Shown here in pieces: positions 37,396 through 45,448 of a stretch of DNA of 64,000 nt (its first letter is position 1; each line of letters opens with the position of its first letter). Where the stretch lies: contig JADJWP010000002.1 in the NCBI GenBank assembly GCA_016716305.1, positions 186,001-250,000 on the forward strand, read 5' to 3'. The notes under the pieces are model-generated. The model did no database searches and was not told where the DNA came from. It saw only the letters and a program-made list of their open reading frames with translations. Both the position numbers and the translations under genes were made by a program. This DNA is from Chloracidobacterium sp. Its GTDB lineage: Bacteria > Acidobacteriota > Blastocatellia > Pyrinomonadales > Pyrinomonadaceae.

Positions 37396-37833
37396 TCACT
37401 CCTCGGGTTCGGTGCCAAAATAATAATGCTTGAGTTTCGTCAGCAGCTCGAACAGCACGAGCCGCTCGGTCTCCGTTAGCTCGGTCAGGATCTCCTCTTC
37501 GATCTCCAGCCACTGCTCTTCTATCTTGTCACGCATTCGCCTGCCGTCGTCGGTCAAGAAAATACGCGTTGAACGGGCGTCATCCTCGAGCCGATCACGT
37601 GTGACCAACCCCGAAGCGATCAGCCCGCCGACCGTTTTGTTGACCGTCGGTGCGGCAAGCCCGAGTTCGTTAGCGATATCTATCTGTCTGCGCCCATCAC
37701 GTTTCCAAAGTTCGAAGAGAACGACTGTCTGCCCGCCATGGATGCCGATCTCGCCGAGCCTCTTCTCCAGGTGCGATTTGTGCGCCGTCGCTACACGCCA
37801 AAGCAGGTAGCTGACCGTCTCATGAAATTTCAT
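37396..37833 (-). CDS. MarR family transcriptional regulator
   Basis: 145 aa with the MarR winged-helix layout: an N-terminal dimerisation helix (YLLWRVATAHKSHLEKRL), recognition helix RQIDIANELGLAAPTVNKTVGGL, wing GLVTRDRLEDDARSTRIFLTDDGRRM, and C-terminal helices rich in Glu. Two copies of a TTAGC/GCTAA palindrome, like SlyA/MarR operators, lie 68-101 bp upstream of the start. The regulator therefore probably controls itself and the divergent gene at 37989. The ligand is unknown. Confidence 0.92.
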   Translation of the reverse strand: MKFHETVSYLLWRVATAHKSHLEKRLGEIGIHGGQTVVLFELWKRDGRRQIDIANELGLAAPTVNKTVGGLIASGLVTRDRLEDDARSTRIFLTDDGRRMRDKIEEQWLEIEEEILTELTETERLVLFELLTKLKHYYFGTEPEE

Positions 37834-37862
37834 AATTAAGCAGTGTCGCCGCTATCGTATAC

Positions 37863-37934
37863 GGCTAATCAATATTGAATAGCCTGCAAATCATCTATGG
37901 TTAGCCAGCTAATAATAGAACATTAGCCAGCTAA
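37863..37934. promoter_or_regulatory. MarR-type operator pair
   Basis: Two identical copies of the palindrome TTAGCCAGCTAA lie at 37901-37912 and 37923-37934, centres 22 bp apart (two helical turns). A related but wider inverted repeat (GGCTA 37863-37867 and TAGCC 37880-37884) encloses the perfect palindrome TCAATATTGA (37869-37878). The TTAGC/GCTAA half-sites resemble those known for SlyA/MarR proteins. They sit in the divergent gap between the marR gene and the 37989 gene. Confidence 0.7.
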
Positions 37935-37988
37935 TATACAATGCTTTGCACGGTATTTGAAATTACTGAGCTGGGTTACAATTTAATT

Positions 37989-38369
37989 ATGAATAATGCG
38001 GAACTGCTTAAGGAAGGACGCGACCATCTTTTGAAACTGCACAAACTTCTGCTCGATCACGAAAGGGCGATGTTCGAGGTGATCAACGGCCCGACAACTC
38101 CCGGGCAGTTTCTTTCGCTGCTTCTCGATGATCGGGACTTTGCCTGGCTTCGACGGTTTTCCACTCTCATAGTGGACATCGACGAGATGTTCGCCCAAAA
38201 GGACGGTTATTCGCCCGAGTTGGTCGAGATCCACATCGAAAAGCTGCGAAGTTTGATATTGATGGAAGGCGAAGACGAGGAATTCAAGTCGAAATATCAG
38301 GCGGCGCTTCAAAAGGATATCGAAGCCGCTAGCCGGCATGGCGATCTGCGTTCGCTTCTATTCAAATGA
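37989..38369 (+). CDS. Hypothetical helical protein, divergent from marR
   Basis: 126 aa from the ATG at 37989; the frame opens at 37941 but those codons overlap the promoter region. The product is acidic and helical (LLKEGRDHLLKLHKLLLDHE, FAWLRRFSTLIVDIDEMFAQ) with no membrane segment and no recognised domain. A TACAAT box ends 6 bp before this ATG, suggesting a leaderless mRNA. Its position across from marR with two operator sites suggests that MarR controls it. Confidence 0.65.
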   Translation: MNNAELLKEGRDHLLKLHKLLLDHERAMFEVINGPTTPGQFLSLLLDDRDFAWLRRFSTLIVDIDEMFAQKDGYSPELVEIHIEKLRSLILMEGEDEEFKSKYQAALQKDIEAASRHGDLRSLLFK

Positions 38370-38425
38370 ACGGGCCCCGACAGCCTGAGCGGCTGCGAGG
38401 CCCTGATCGGCGTTGCGAGCTTACC

Positions 38426-39073
38426 CTAACGTCCGCTTTTCTTCCAATCTGCCAGGAATGCTTCCAGGCCCTTGTCGGTCAAAGGATGGTGGACGAGCTG
38501 TTTGATCACCTTGAAAGGGATCGTCGCGACGTCGGCACGGGCAAGGGCGCATTCTACAATATGGACCGGATGTCGGATCGATGCTGCCAGAACCTGCGTA
38601 TCGAAGTCGTAGTTGTCATAGATCTGGACGATATCCGCGATCAGCTGCATGCCGTTTGTCGCGATATCGTCGAGGCGTCCGATGAATGGCGAGATGTAGG
38701 TCGCACCGGCCTTCGCGGCAAGTATCGCCTGTGCAGCCGAAAAACAAAGCGTCACATTGACCTTGATGCCCTCAGACGCGAACGTCCTTGTTGCTTTCAG
38801 GCCATCTAGTGTTAACGGACACTTAACGACCACGTTTGGCGCGATGGCCGCAAGCTCGCGTCCTTCGCTGAGCATTCCGGCCGTGTCGAGAGCCGTAACC
38901 TCGGCCGAAACGTCGCCTTTGACCAGGCTGCATATCGCCGCGATGTGTTCCTTGAAATCGACGTCGCCCTCTTTCGCGACCAAAGAGGGATTTGTCGTCA
39001 CACCGTCGATCATCCCGAGTTCGTTGGCCTCGCGGATCTCATCCAAATTTGCTGTATCAATAAAAAATTTCAT
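38426..39073 (-). CDS. Transaldolase / fructose-6-phosphate aldolase (TalC type)
   Basis: 215 aa, the short transaldolase form. It begins [20 protein letters not shown] and contains [13 protein letters not shown], the Schiff-base lysine in VVKCPLT, and a late [11 protein letters not shown]. Enzymes of this length act either as transaldolases in the pentose phosphate pathway or as fructose-6-phosphate aldolases; sequence alone does not settle which. A long imperfect hairpin without a T-run (about 38374-38405) lies just downstream. Confidence 0.92.
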   Translation of the reverse strand: MKFFIDTANLDEIREANELGMIDGVTTNPSLVAKEGDVDFKEHIAAICSLVKGDVSAEVTALDTAGMLSEGRELAAIAPNVVVKCPLTLDGLKATRTFASEGIKVNVTLCFSAAQAILAAKAGATYISPFIGRLDDIATNGMQLIADIVQIYDNYDFDTQVLAASIRHPVHIVECALARADVATIPFKVIKQLVHHPLTDKGLEAFLADWKKSGR

Positions 39074-39167
39074 TTATTAGGTTCCTTAAGTCAGGGTTCT
39101 TCCGATTGTAGATCATAGGTGAGAAGGGAACAATTCACCCTCGCACGTTCCGAAAAAGTTTCGCCGG

Positions 39168-39926
39168 TCATTGGCCGGCAGCGGCAGTGACGCGATTTCG
39201 GAGCGTGCCAATGCCTTCGACCGCAACTTCGCACATATCTCCGTCTTTGAGCCTAGAGACGCCCGCGGGCGTGCCGGTGGCGATCACATCACCCGGGACC
39301 AGCGTCATTTGCCACGAGATATACCAGACCAGATAGTCGACAGGGAATATCATCTGCGACGTTCGGCCGTTCTGTTTGATCTCGCCGTTCACCATGCAGC
39401 TGACTGCCAGGTCCGAAGTATCGAGATCGGTTTCGATGTAAGGCCCGATCGGACAAAACGTGTCGAATGATTTTCCACGTGTGAACTGCACGTCGGCTCT
39501 CTGAATATCTCGTGCCGTGACATCGTTTATACACGTATAGCCAAGAATGTACTTTAGGGCATCGCCGCGGTCGCCCAGCTTAGATGTCCGATGGCCGATC
39601 ACAATGCCGAGTTCCGCTTCATGTTCGACCTGGGTCGAACTTTCAGGTATCACGATCGACTGACCGTCGGCGATGATCGATGACGGCGCCTTTAGAAAGA
39701 GGAGCGGGGAAGCAGGCACCGCGTTCCCTAATTCCGCGGCATGATCGGCGTAATTACGGCCGACACATACGATCTTTGAGGGCGCGACCGGAGCCAGAAG
39801 TTCGACCTCGTCCAGATAGGCGAGCTCGTTGGTTCTGTTGAGCTCGGCGTCGCACCCCCAAACCTCCTGGCCGTCCAGGATCCCAACTTTGAGCGTGCCG
39901 TTCTTGTTTATTCTACAAAGCTTCAT
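39168..39926 (-). CDS. Fumarylacetoacetate hydrolase (FAH) family protein
   Basis: 252 aa. It has the FAH fold with metal ligands in VEHEAELGIVIG (Glu pair) and the Asp of INDVTARDIQ, plus KSFDTFCPIGPYI and the C-terminal GDVIATGTPAGV. Members hydrolyse or decarboxylate acylpyruvates, oxaloacetate or related 2-oxo acids. The substrate cannot be told from the sequence. A 41-bp gap separates it from the upstream lipoprotein gene. Confidence 0.9.
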   Translation of the reverse strand: MKLCRINKNGTLKVGILDGQEVWGCDAELNRTNELAYLDEVELLAPVAPSKIVCVGRNYADHAAELGNAVPASPLLFLKAPSSIIADGQSIVIPESSTQVEHEAELGIVIGHRTSKLGDRGDALKYILGYTCINDVTARDIQRADVQFTRGKSFDTFCPIGPYIETDLDTSDLAVSCMVNGEIKQNGRTSQMIFPVDYLVWYISWQMTLVPGDVIATGTPAGVSRLKDGDMCEVAVEGIGTLRNRVTAAAGQ

Positions 39927-39967
39927 TTACAAAATGGACCACGTCCGGCCAACCTCTCAAAGGTCGT

Positions 39968-41092
39968 TCATTCGGGCACGGTCTCGCTCGCGATCTCGGA
40001 CCGGGCACTGACATTGTTAAAAATATCCGTTGCCGTCAGGTAATAAAAGTAGGTCTTGCCGGCCTCGACCCGTTGATCGAGGAACGTGTTCGATCTGAGC
40101 AGGTCGGTCGTCAAAAGGTCCCAGGTTTCCAATGGCCGATCGCGCTCGGTCGAACGATAGATGCGATAGCCTGCGATATCTCTTTCCGGATTCGTGGCAA
40201 AGAACAACGAGATCGAGGTAGGGGTTGCCGCCAGTGTGATCGCGGTCGGAGCGCTCGGCGGGAAAGTATCTATCGGTTTTACGCTTAAGATCTGGGTCTC
40301 GCCGCTTTCGACCGATTCGCCGCCGGTCCCGAGTGAGATCGTCCTGACAAAATAGAAATATTCCTTTGTAAATTCAAAGGTCCGATCTGCAAATTGCGTT
40401 TCGGTTACCGGAGCCGTATTCAACAATTTCGCCGCTTCGGTTGACGAACCGGAACGGTATACATTGAAACCGATGATGTTCGCAGGGGTCGAACCGTCGA
40501 TGTTCGCGACAGGTTCATTCCACGTCAATTCGACCGCGTCCTGCGATAAGACGGACGAAAGGGAAGTCGGCGGGTTTGCGACCCGCGATGCCGGTTCGAG
40601 CAAATAAAAGTTCGAAAACGCTGCTTTTTGTCCTGATGCATTTACGAACCGGATCGCGTACCTCAATCTGATCGGCTGACCCGAAAACTGGAGCGCATCG
40701 CGATAGGTCATCGTCCGCCCGCCGAAATCCGTGTCATTCACTTTGATCGTCGAGATGATGATCGCGGTCGAGGCAAATTCCTCCTCCGACCGGTTTTGAG
40801 GCGCGGTCAAGGGTTCGGCGAGCCGGTAGATGTCGATCCGGTCGATGTTCAGAACGCTTTCCGCCGGAGCGTTGCGCAGAGGCATTCTCCACGACAAGAT
40901 CGTAAGGTTGCCGCGCTGAAATCCGGAAACCTCGGCTCGCTGGACGACGCGTTCATTCGGCGGGAGCGGCGGTTTGCGCTTACCGCAGCTTAAGGCTCCT
41001 AAGCAGCAAAGCGCTAAAGCTATCGCGAGTGCTTTAGTGCTTAACTGCTTAGGAAATGCTTGATCTCTTAAGGGGCGTTTTGGCAGCGACAT
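39968..41092 (-). CDS. Lipoprotein with fibronectin type III domains
   Basis: 374 aa. The N-terminus is basic, then hydrophobic, and ends in a lipobox (LGALSCGKRK, Cys near 36), so it is a predicted lipoprotein. Two or three FnIII-like beta sandwiches follow (NPPTSLSSVLSQDAVELTWN, APTAITLAATPTSISLFFAT, each with a tyrosine-corner pattern such as YFYFVRT and YFYYLTATD). No enzyme motif is seen. It is 9 bp upstream-adjacent to the hslU stop and probably belongs to the hslV-hslU transcript. Confidence 0.82.
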   Translation of the reverse strand: MSLPKRPLRDQAFPKQLSTKALAIALALCCLGALSCGKRKPPLPPNERVVQRAEVSGFQRGNLTILSWRMPLRNAPAESVLNIDRIDIYRLAEPLTAPQNRSEEEFASTAIIISTIKVNDTDFGGRTMTYRDALQFSGQPIRLRYAIRFVNASGQKAAFSNFYLLEPASRVANPPTSLSSVLSQDAVELTWNEPVANIDGSTPANIIGFNVYRSGSSTEAAKLLNTAPVTETQFADRTFEFTKEYFYFVRTISLGTGGESVESGETQILSVKPIDTFPPSAPTAITLAATPTSISLFFATNPERDIAGYRIYRSTERDRPLETWDLLTTDLLRSNTFLDQRVEAGKTYFYYLTATDIFNNVSARSEIASETVPE

Positions 41093-41101
41093 GTGCTTAA
41101 A

Positions 41102-42511
41102 CTAAAGAATGTACTGTCTAAGATCCTGGTCCTTAACGAGGCCCGACAGTTTGGCATCGACGTATGCGGCATCGATCGAAACCTGTTTATCGTCGATCTC
41201 GCTGCCGAGAAAGCTGATCTCTTCCAAAAGCCGTTCCAATAACGTATGGAGCCGCCGAGCGCCTATGTTCTCGGTGTTCTTGTTTATCTCGGCCGTCATT
41301 TCGGCAATCCGGGCGATCGCATCGTCCGTGAATTCGAGCTCGATTCCCTCGGTGCTTAAGAGTGCCTGATACTGTTTAATGAGCGAGTTTCTCGGCTGCG
41401 TCAGTATTCGCTTAAGGTCGTCAACGGTAAGCGATTCGAGTTCGACGCGTATCGGGAAACGCCCCTGAAGCTCGGGTATCAGATCGGATGGTTTAGAAAC
41501 GTGAAATGCTCCGGCGGCTACGAACAGGATGTGTTCGGTATTTATCATCCCATAACGGGTGTTGACGTTGGTGCCTTCGACGATCGGCAGCAGATCGCGT
41601 TGTACGCCTTCGCGCGAAACATCCGGGCTCCCGCCCGATTCACGTCCCGCGATCTTATCGATCTCGTCGAGAAAAATGATCCCAGAACTCTGTGCGCGTT
41701 CGAGCGCTGAACGGCTGATCTGATCCATATCGATCAGATTCTCTTGTTCATCGCGCAGCAGGTATGACCATGCCTCCGATATTTTCATTCGGCGCCGCAC
41801 CGTCTTTGCCGGAAAGAGGTTGCCGAACATATCGCGAAGGTTGACGCCCATTTCCTCCATTCCCTGTCCGCCGACAAAATCGATCGTCGCGTTTGAGCGG
41901 TCCTGGGTCTCGATCTCGATCATCCGATCGTCAAGGTCGCCGCGGCGAAACTGTTCCCGGAGTTTTTCACGAGTTCGCGAACCCGGAACATCGTCGTTTG
42001 GCGTTGCGGTGTGGTTATCGAGAGACGAGGTGTACGAAATGCTCGTTGGCGGCAGCAGAATATCGAGGATCTTTTCTTCCGCGTTCTCTTCGGCAGTTTG
42101 CCGAACGTCGTCGTACGCCGCTTGCTTTGCCATATCGATCGCGACGTCGGCGAGTTCCCTGACCATGCTTTCTACATCGCGGCCGACGTAGCCGACCTCG
42201 GTAAACTTCGATGCCTCGATCTTTATGAAGGGCGAATCTGCGATGCGGGCAAGGCGCCTCGCGATCTCGGTCTTGCCAACGCCGGTGGACCCGATCATCA
42301 AGATGTTCTTCGGTAGAATGTCCCGGGCTATATCGTCAGGCAGCTTTTGGCGTCGGATCCGATTGCGAAGTGCGACCGCGACGGCCCTTTTGGCATCGGT
42401 CTGGCCCACGACGTACTTGTCGAGCTCGGCCACGATCTGTCGCGGCGTCAATTCATCAAGATTTTGTTTCGAAGCGGTCGCCTTTACCTCGCCGCCCAGA
42501 TATATCGTCAT
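41102..42511 (-). CDS. hslU: HslU ATPase subunit of the HslUV protease
   Basis: 469 aa AAA+ unfoldase. It starts about 20 residues before LTPRQIVAELDKYVVGQ. Walker A is GSTGVGKTEIARR, the pore region is near EVGYVGRDVESMV, Walker B is IIFLDEIDKIAG, and sensor and arginine-finger segments are present in ELQGRFPIRVEL. The C-terminus DQDLRQYIL matches the tail that docks into HslV. It lies 14 bp downstream of hslV. The complex degrades unfolded cytosolic proteins. Confidence 0.97.
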   Translation of the reverse strand: MTIYLGGEVKATASKQNLDELTPRQIVAELDKYVVGQTDAKRAVAVALRNRIRRQKLPDDIARDILPKNILMIGSTGVGKTEIARRLARIADSPFIKIEASKFTEVGYVGRDVESMVRELADVAIDMAKQAAYDDVRQTAEENAEEKILDILLPPTSISYTSSLDNHTATPNDDVPGSRTREKLREQFRRGDLDDRMIEIETQDRSNATIDFVGGQGMEEMGVNLRDMFGNLFPAKTVRRRMKISEAWSYLLRDEQENLIDMDQISRSALERAQSSGIIFLDEIDKIAGRESGGSPDVSREGVQRDLLPIVEGTNVNTRYGMINTEHILFVAAGAFHVSKPSDLIPELQGRFPIRVELESLTVDDLKRILTQPRNSLIKQYQALLSTEGIELEFTDDAIARIAEMTAEINKNTENIGARRLHTLLERLLEEISFLGSEIDDKQVSIDAAYVDAKLSGLVKDQDLRQYIL

Positions 42512-42525
42512 TCGGTTCCCTTCTG

Positions 42526-43086
42526 TTAAATTTCCTCGACCACGATGTCCTTGTTCGTGTAAATACAGATATCCCCTGCGATCTTCATCGCTTCTTCGGC
42601 GATCTCCCGGGCCGAGAGTTCGGTGTGATTCATCAACGCCCGGGCCGCGGCGATCGCGTACATCCCGCCCGAGCCGACCGCGAGCAGGCCCTCGTCAGAC
42701 GCTATCACGTCGCCTTTGCCCGAGATAAGGAACGCATTCTTTTTGTCGGCGACTATCAGCAACGCCTCGAGGTTGCGAAGGTATTTATCAGTTCGCCAAT
42801 CTTTGCTGAGTTCGATGGCGGCTCGCTCGAGCTGTCCCTGGTATTGTTCGAGTTTTGTCTCGAATCGGCTAAGAAGGGAGAATGCGTCGGCCGTCGATCC
42901 GGCAAAACCCGCGACCACCGAACCATCAAGCAAACGTCTGATCTTCCTGGCGTTGCCTTTAAGGACCGTTTCGCCAAGCGTTACCTGACCGTCGCCGGCC
43001 ATCGCCGATGCTCCGTCGCGGTGAACGTAAAGCACGGTCGTCGACCTGATAAGCCTTTTGTGAGCGTGAACCGACATAAAATTCAA
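42526..43086 (-). CDS. hslV: HslV protease subunit
   Basis: 186 aa threonine peptidase. The mature N-terminus is the Thr in [12 protein letters not shown]; a 15- to 16-residue leader must be removed to expose it. Also visible: [22 protein letters not shown] and the C-terminal [16 protein letters not shown] later ATG (residue 4) could be the true start and would shorten the leader. It forms a two-gene unit with hslU. Confidence 0.96.
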   Translation of the reverse strand: MNFMSVHAHKRLIRSTTVLYVHRDGASAMAGDGQVTLGETVLKGNARKIRRLLDGSVVAGFAGSTADAFSLLSRFETKLEQYQGQLERAAIELSKDWRTDKYLRNLEALLIVADKKNAFLISGKGDVIASDEGLLAVGSGGMYAIAAARALMNHTELSAREIAEEAMKIAGDICIYTNKDIVVEEI

Positions 43087-43154
43087 TCATAAGTCTTTAA
43101 TTTCAAATGCTCAAATTGACACCATTCCGAAATTATTTGAACATTGAGGTGTTT

Positions 43155-43892
43155 ATGAGATCGAGACCGAGGATCGGTATAACGACGCGGCTTGAGTTGG
43201 AAACGCGTCGATTCTACCTCGGACGCGACTACAGCGAAGCGATCTTTGCGGCTGGCGGCTTGCCTGTTCATTTGCCGCTGATTGATCGCAGCGAGTATAT
43301 TTCCGAAGTGTTTTCGGAGCTCGATGGGCTTTTGCTGCCTGGGAGCGACACTGATCCGGACCCCGTCCGATATGGCGAAGATCCGCACCCTCGGCTGAAA
43401 AAGGTCATTCCTGAGAAGGATCAGACCGATCTGCTCGCACTTGAGGCTGCCGAATTGTCGGGAATTCCCGTTCTCGGCATTTGTTTCGGGATGCAGATCC
43501 TGAATGTCGCACGCGGCGGAAGTTTGGTCCAGGACATCGGTTCGCAGATCGACGGCTCGCTCAAGCACGACCAGGGCTTGCCGCTTGAACGAAATTCGCA
43601 TCGGATACGTATATCCGAAAGCGGCTTACTGCGGACAATTGCCGGAGCGGACCGGACGGAGGTACCGTTCAGCGTCAATTCACACCATCATCAATCGGTG
43701 CGAAACGTCGGCAGAGAACTTCGGCCTGTCGCATGGGCCAGTGATGGCGTGATCGAGGCGATCGAAGATGTAAGGGATGGCCGCTTTGTTCTCGGGGTTC
43801 AATGGCATCCGGAGTTATCGTGGAAAACCGATCCGCTTTCCGCCGCGATCTTCAGCGAATTCGTCAAACGCTGCAGCACGGATCAACAGTAG
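43155..43892 (+). CDS. Class I glutamine amidotransferase, gamma-glutamyl-GABA hydrolase (PuuD) type
   Basis: About 245 aa from the ATG at 43155 with GAGGTG upstream; the frame opens at 43107. It contains RPRIGITTR, the nucleophile Cys in LGICFGMQILNVARGG, and a His-x-Glu pair in VQWHPELSW. These are the marks of peptidase C26 family enzymes that cleave gamma-glutamyl amides. DGLLLPGSDTDPDPVRYGE is typical of PuuD. No polyamine genes surround it, so its substrate is open. Confidence 0.88.
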   Translation: MRSRPRIGITTRLELETRRFYLGRDYSEAIFAAGGLPVHLPLIDRSEYISEVFSELDGLLLPGSDTDPDPVRYGEDPHPRLKKVIPEKDQTDLLALEAAELSGIPVLGICFGMQILNVARGGSLVQDIGSQIDGSLKHDQGLPLERNSHRIRISESGLLRTIAGADRTEVPFSVNSHHHQSVRNVGRELRPVAWASDGVIEAIEDVRDGRFVLGVQWHPELSWKTDPLSAAIFSEFVKRCSTDQQ

Positions 43893-44105
43893 AGTCGGAG
43901 ACAAGCCGATTTAAGTGCTGTGGGTAAAAGGGATTGCGGTATTTCAGCGTTATGGGTGCATTGACATTAAGGTGTTACATTAAGGTTGTTCGTTTTGTTG
44001 TGTGACGCCATCTAACTCCCTTATTTGTATCTGTTAAGCAGAGTGTATTCGAGTTTGACCGCAGATGTCTGATATCGACACTTAAAGTAGTTTTTAGGAG
44101 TTTTC
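43893..44105. other. Intergenic region with a 13-bp direct repeat
   Basis: 213 bp without a gene. A 13-bp-period direct repeat of ACATTAAGGT occurs at 43964-43973 and 43977-43986, next to a TTGACA hexamer (43961-43966). This may be a promoter or operator region for the membrane-protein/recO unit, but no good -10 box was found 16-18 bp after the hexamer. Confidence 0.35.
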
Positions 44106-44489
44106 ATGCTCGAAAATCCAGTCGTCATTGGGATACTAAGCTGGTTCTTCCCCGGTGCAGGGCACATTGCTCAGAAGCGGACGGTTCGCGGTCTCATCAT
44201 CGCCGTCTCGATCTGGTCGATGTTCATCATCGCTGTCCTCAGCGGCGGGGCTTACTATCCGGGATTCGAATTTAAGGATGGACAGCTATTGTACCTCCTA
44301 AATGTCTTCGCAAAGCTCGGGAATGGACTTGGGTCGATCATCAGCTTTCTGCTCTCGGTCGAACCTGCACCGAATATCGCTGCTCTCGCAACTTTTGAAT
44401 ACGGCGGACGCTTCCTTGAGACCGCGGGTCTGCTTAATTACCTTGCGGCGATCGATGCTCTCGACATCAATTTGGAGAGAAAGCAATGA
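44106..44489 (+). CDS. Small membrane protein, DUF6677-like
   Basis: 127 aa. The N-terminal LSWFFPGAGHIAQKRTVRGLIIA is a pattern found in small membrane proteins with a paired-helix hairpin (TM2/DUF6677-like). Two or three hydrophobic stretches are present, and the C-terminus LLNYLAAIDALDINLERKQ is soluble. TAGGAG lies 6 nt before the ATG. Its TGA overlaps the next start (ATGA), so translation is coupled. Confidence 0.75.
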   Translation: MLENPVVIGILSWFFPGAGHIAQKRTVRGLIIAVSIWSMFIIAVLSGGAYYPGFEFKDGQLLYLLNVFAKLGNGLGSIISFLLSVEPAPNIAALATFEYGGRFLETAGLLNYLAAIDALDINLERKQ

Positions 44490-44659
44490 CTCACTTCTTG
44501 TATCTCGTCGGCTTCGCTCTTCTTGTCTCGGTAGTGTTCGCGGTCTTTCTTGACGCAGGACTGAAGGAACGGGTGCAGTACGGTGTAAAGACGTTTCTTC
44601 AGTTTGTTGGTATAAGTCTGCTGATCGCGTGGGTGTTGTATTTCATACCCTGGCGATAA
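44486..44659 (+). CDS. Tiny two-helix membrane protein (57 aa)
   Basis: This short gene has an ATG overlapping the preceding stop as ATGA and ends at a TAA at 44657-44659. The product has two hydrophobic helices (FLYLVGFALLVSVVFAVFL and FVGISLLIAWVLYFIPW) joined by a polar loop (DAGLKERVQYGVKTF). It ends 27 bp before recO. The tight overlap and strong hydrophobic pattern support a real gene. Function is unknown. Confidence 0.7.
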   Translation: MTHFLYLVGFALLVSVVFAVFLDAGLKERVQYGVKTFLQFVGISLLIAWVLYFIPWR

Positions 44660-44686
44660 CGATGTCGGGGAACGCGACCGCCTCAA

Positions 44687-45439
44687 ATGCCGCTTGTTGA
44701 GTCTGAAAGCCTAGTTCTGAAGAGCTACAACCTTGCCGAAGCTGATCGAATTGTGGTCTTTTTCACGCGCGAACAGGGATTGATTCGCGGCGTTGCAAAG
44801 GGTGCGAAACGGCTCAAGAGCAAATTCGGCAGCACTCTCGAGCCGTTTTCGACCGTTAATCTCCAGTACTTTCAAAAGGAAGACCGAGAATTGGTTTCGA
44901 TCCAGCATGTCGAATTGGTCAGATCGTCATTCGATATTGCGAGCGATCCCGGATATCTTCGCACCTATTCGCATCTCGTCGATCTGCTTCAGACATTTGC
45001 ACCGCCGAATGACCCGAACGAAACCCTTTACCGAATGGTGAAAGCGTGTTTTGAAACAAAGCTCAGGAGCCCGGCCGACCTTAATTCGATCAGGATCTAC
45101 TTTGAGCTTTGGCTAATGCGACTGGGTGGCTACCTGCCTGACTGGAAATCGTGTCAGAGATGTAAGCGGCAGTTTGATGAATTCGAGACCGTTACGGCCG
45201 ATCATCAAGCTCACCTTTTTTGTGGAAATTGCCGTCCGATGCGCGACGACCAGACGATATCACCCGTCGATAGGCAAGTTTTCCACAATGTGCAAAAAAT
45301 GCCGCCAGCCGATTTTGCCCATGACGCATCTGACAAGGCTGAATCCGTCGCAGCCATCGAGTGTCAATTACGGCGGATGATCAACACCTCTCTGGGCCAC
45401 GATGGCTCGGTCGGCCGGTCGCTTTCGGTGAAGTTCTGA
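44687..45439 (+). CDS. recO: DNA repair protein RecO
   Basis: 250 aa. The N-terminal OB fold (ESLVLKSYNLAEADRIVVFF, GLIRGVAKGAKRLKSKFG) and helical C-domain contain a zinc site with two Cys pairs (SCQRCKRQF and FCGNCRP). RecO loads RecA onto SSB-coated DNA with RecR in recombinational repair. It lies 9 bp before the lptFG gene, so they are probably co-transcribed. Confidence 0.93.
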   Translation: MPLVESESLVLKSYNLAEADRIVVFFTREQGLIRGVAKGAKRLKSKFGSTLEPFSTVNLQYFQKEDRELVSIQHVELVRSSFDIASDPGYLRTYSHLVDLLQTFAPPNDPNETLYRMVKACFETKLRSPADLNSIRIYFELWLMRLGGYLPDWKSCQRCKRQFDEFETVTADHQAHLFCGNCRPMRDDQTISPVDRQVFHNVQKMPPADFAHDASDKAESVAAIECQLRRMINTSLGHDGSVGRSLSVKF

Positions 45440-45448
45440 TCGCAACGC

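Noticed and set aside
38374..38405. Long imperfect GC-rich hairpin after the transaldolase and the 37989 gene
   Set aside because: It has a mismatch and a bulge and no T-run on either strand, so a terminator could not be supported.
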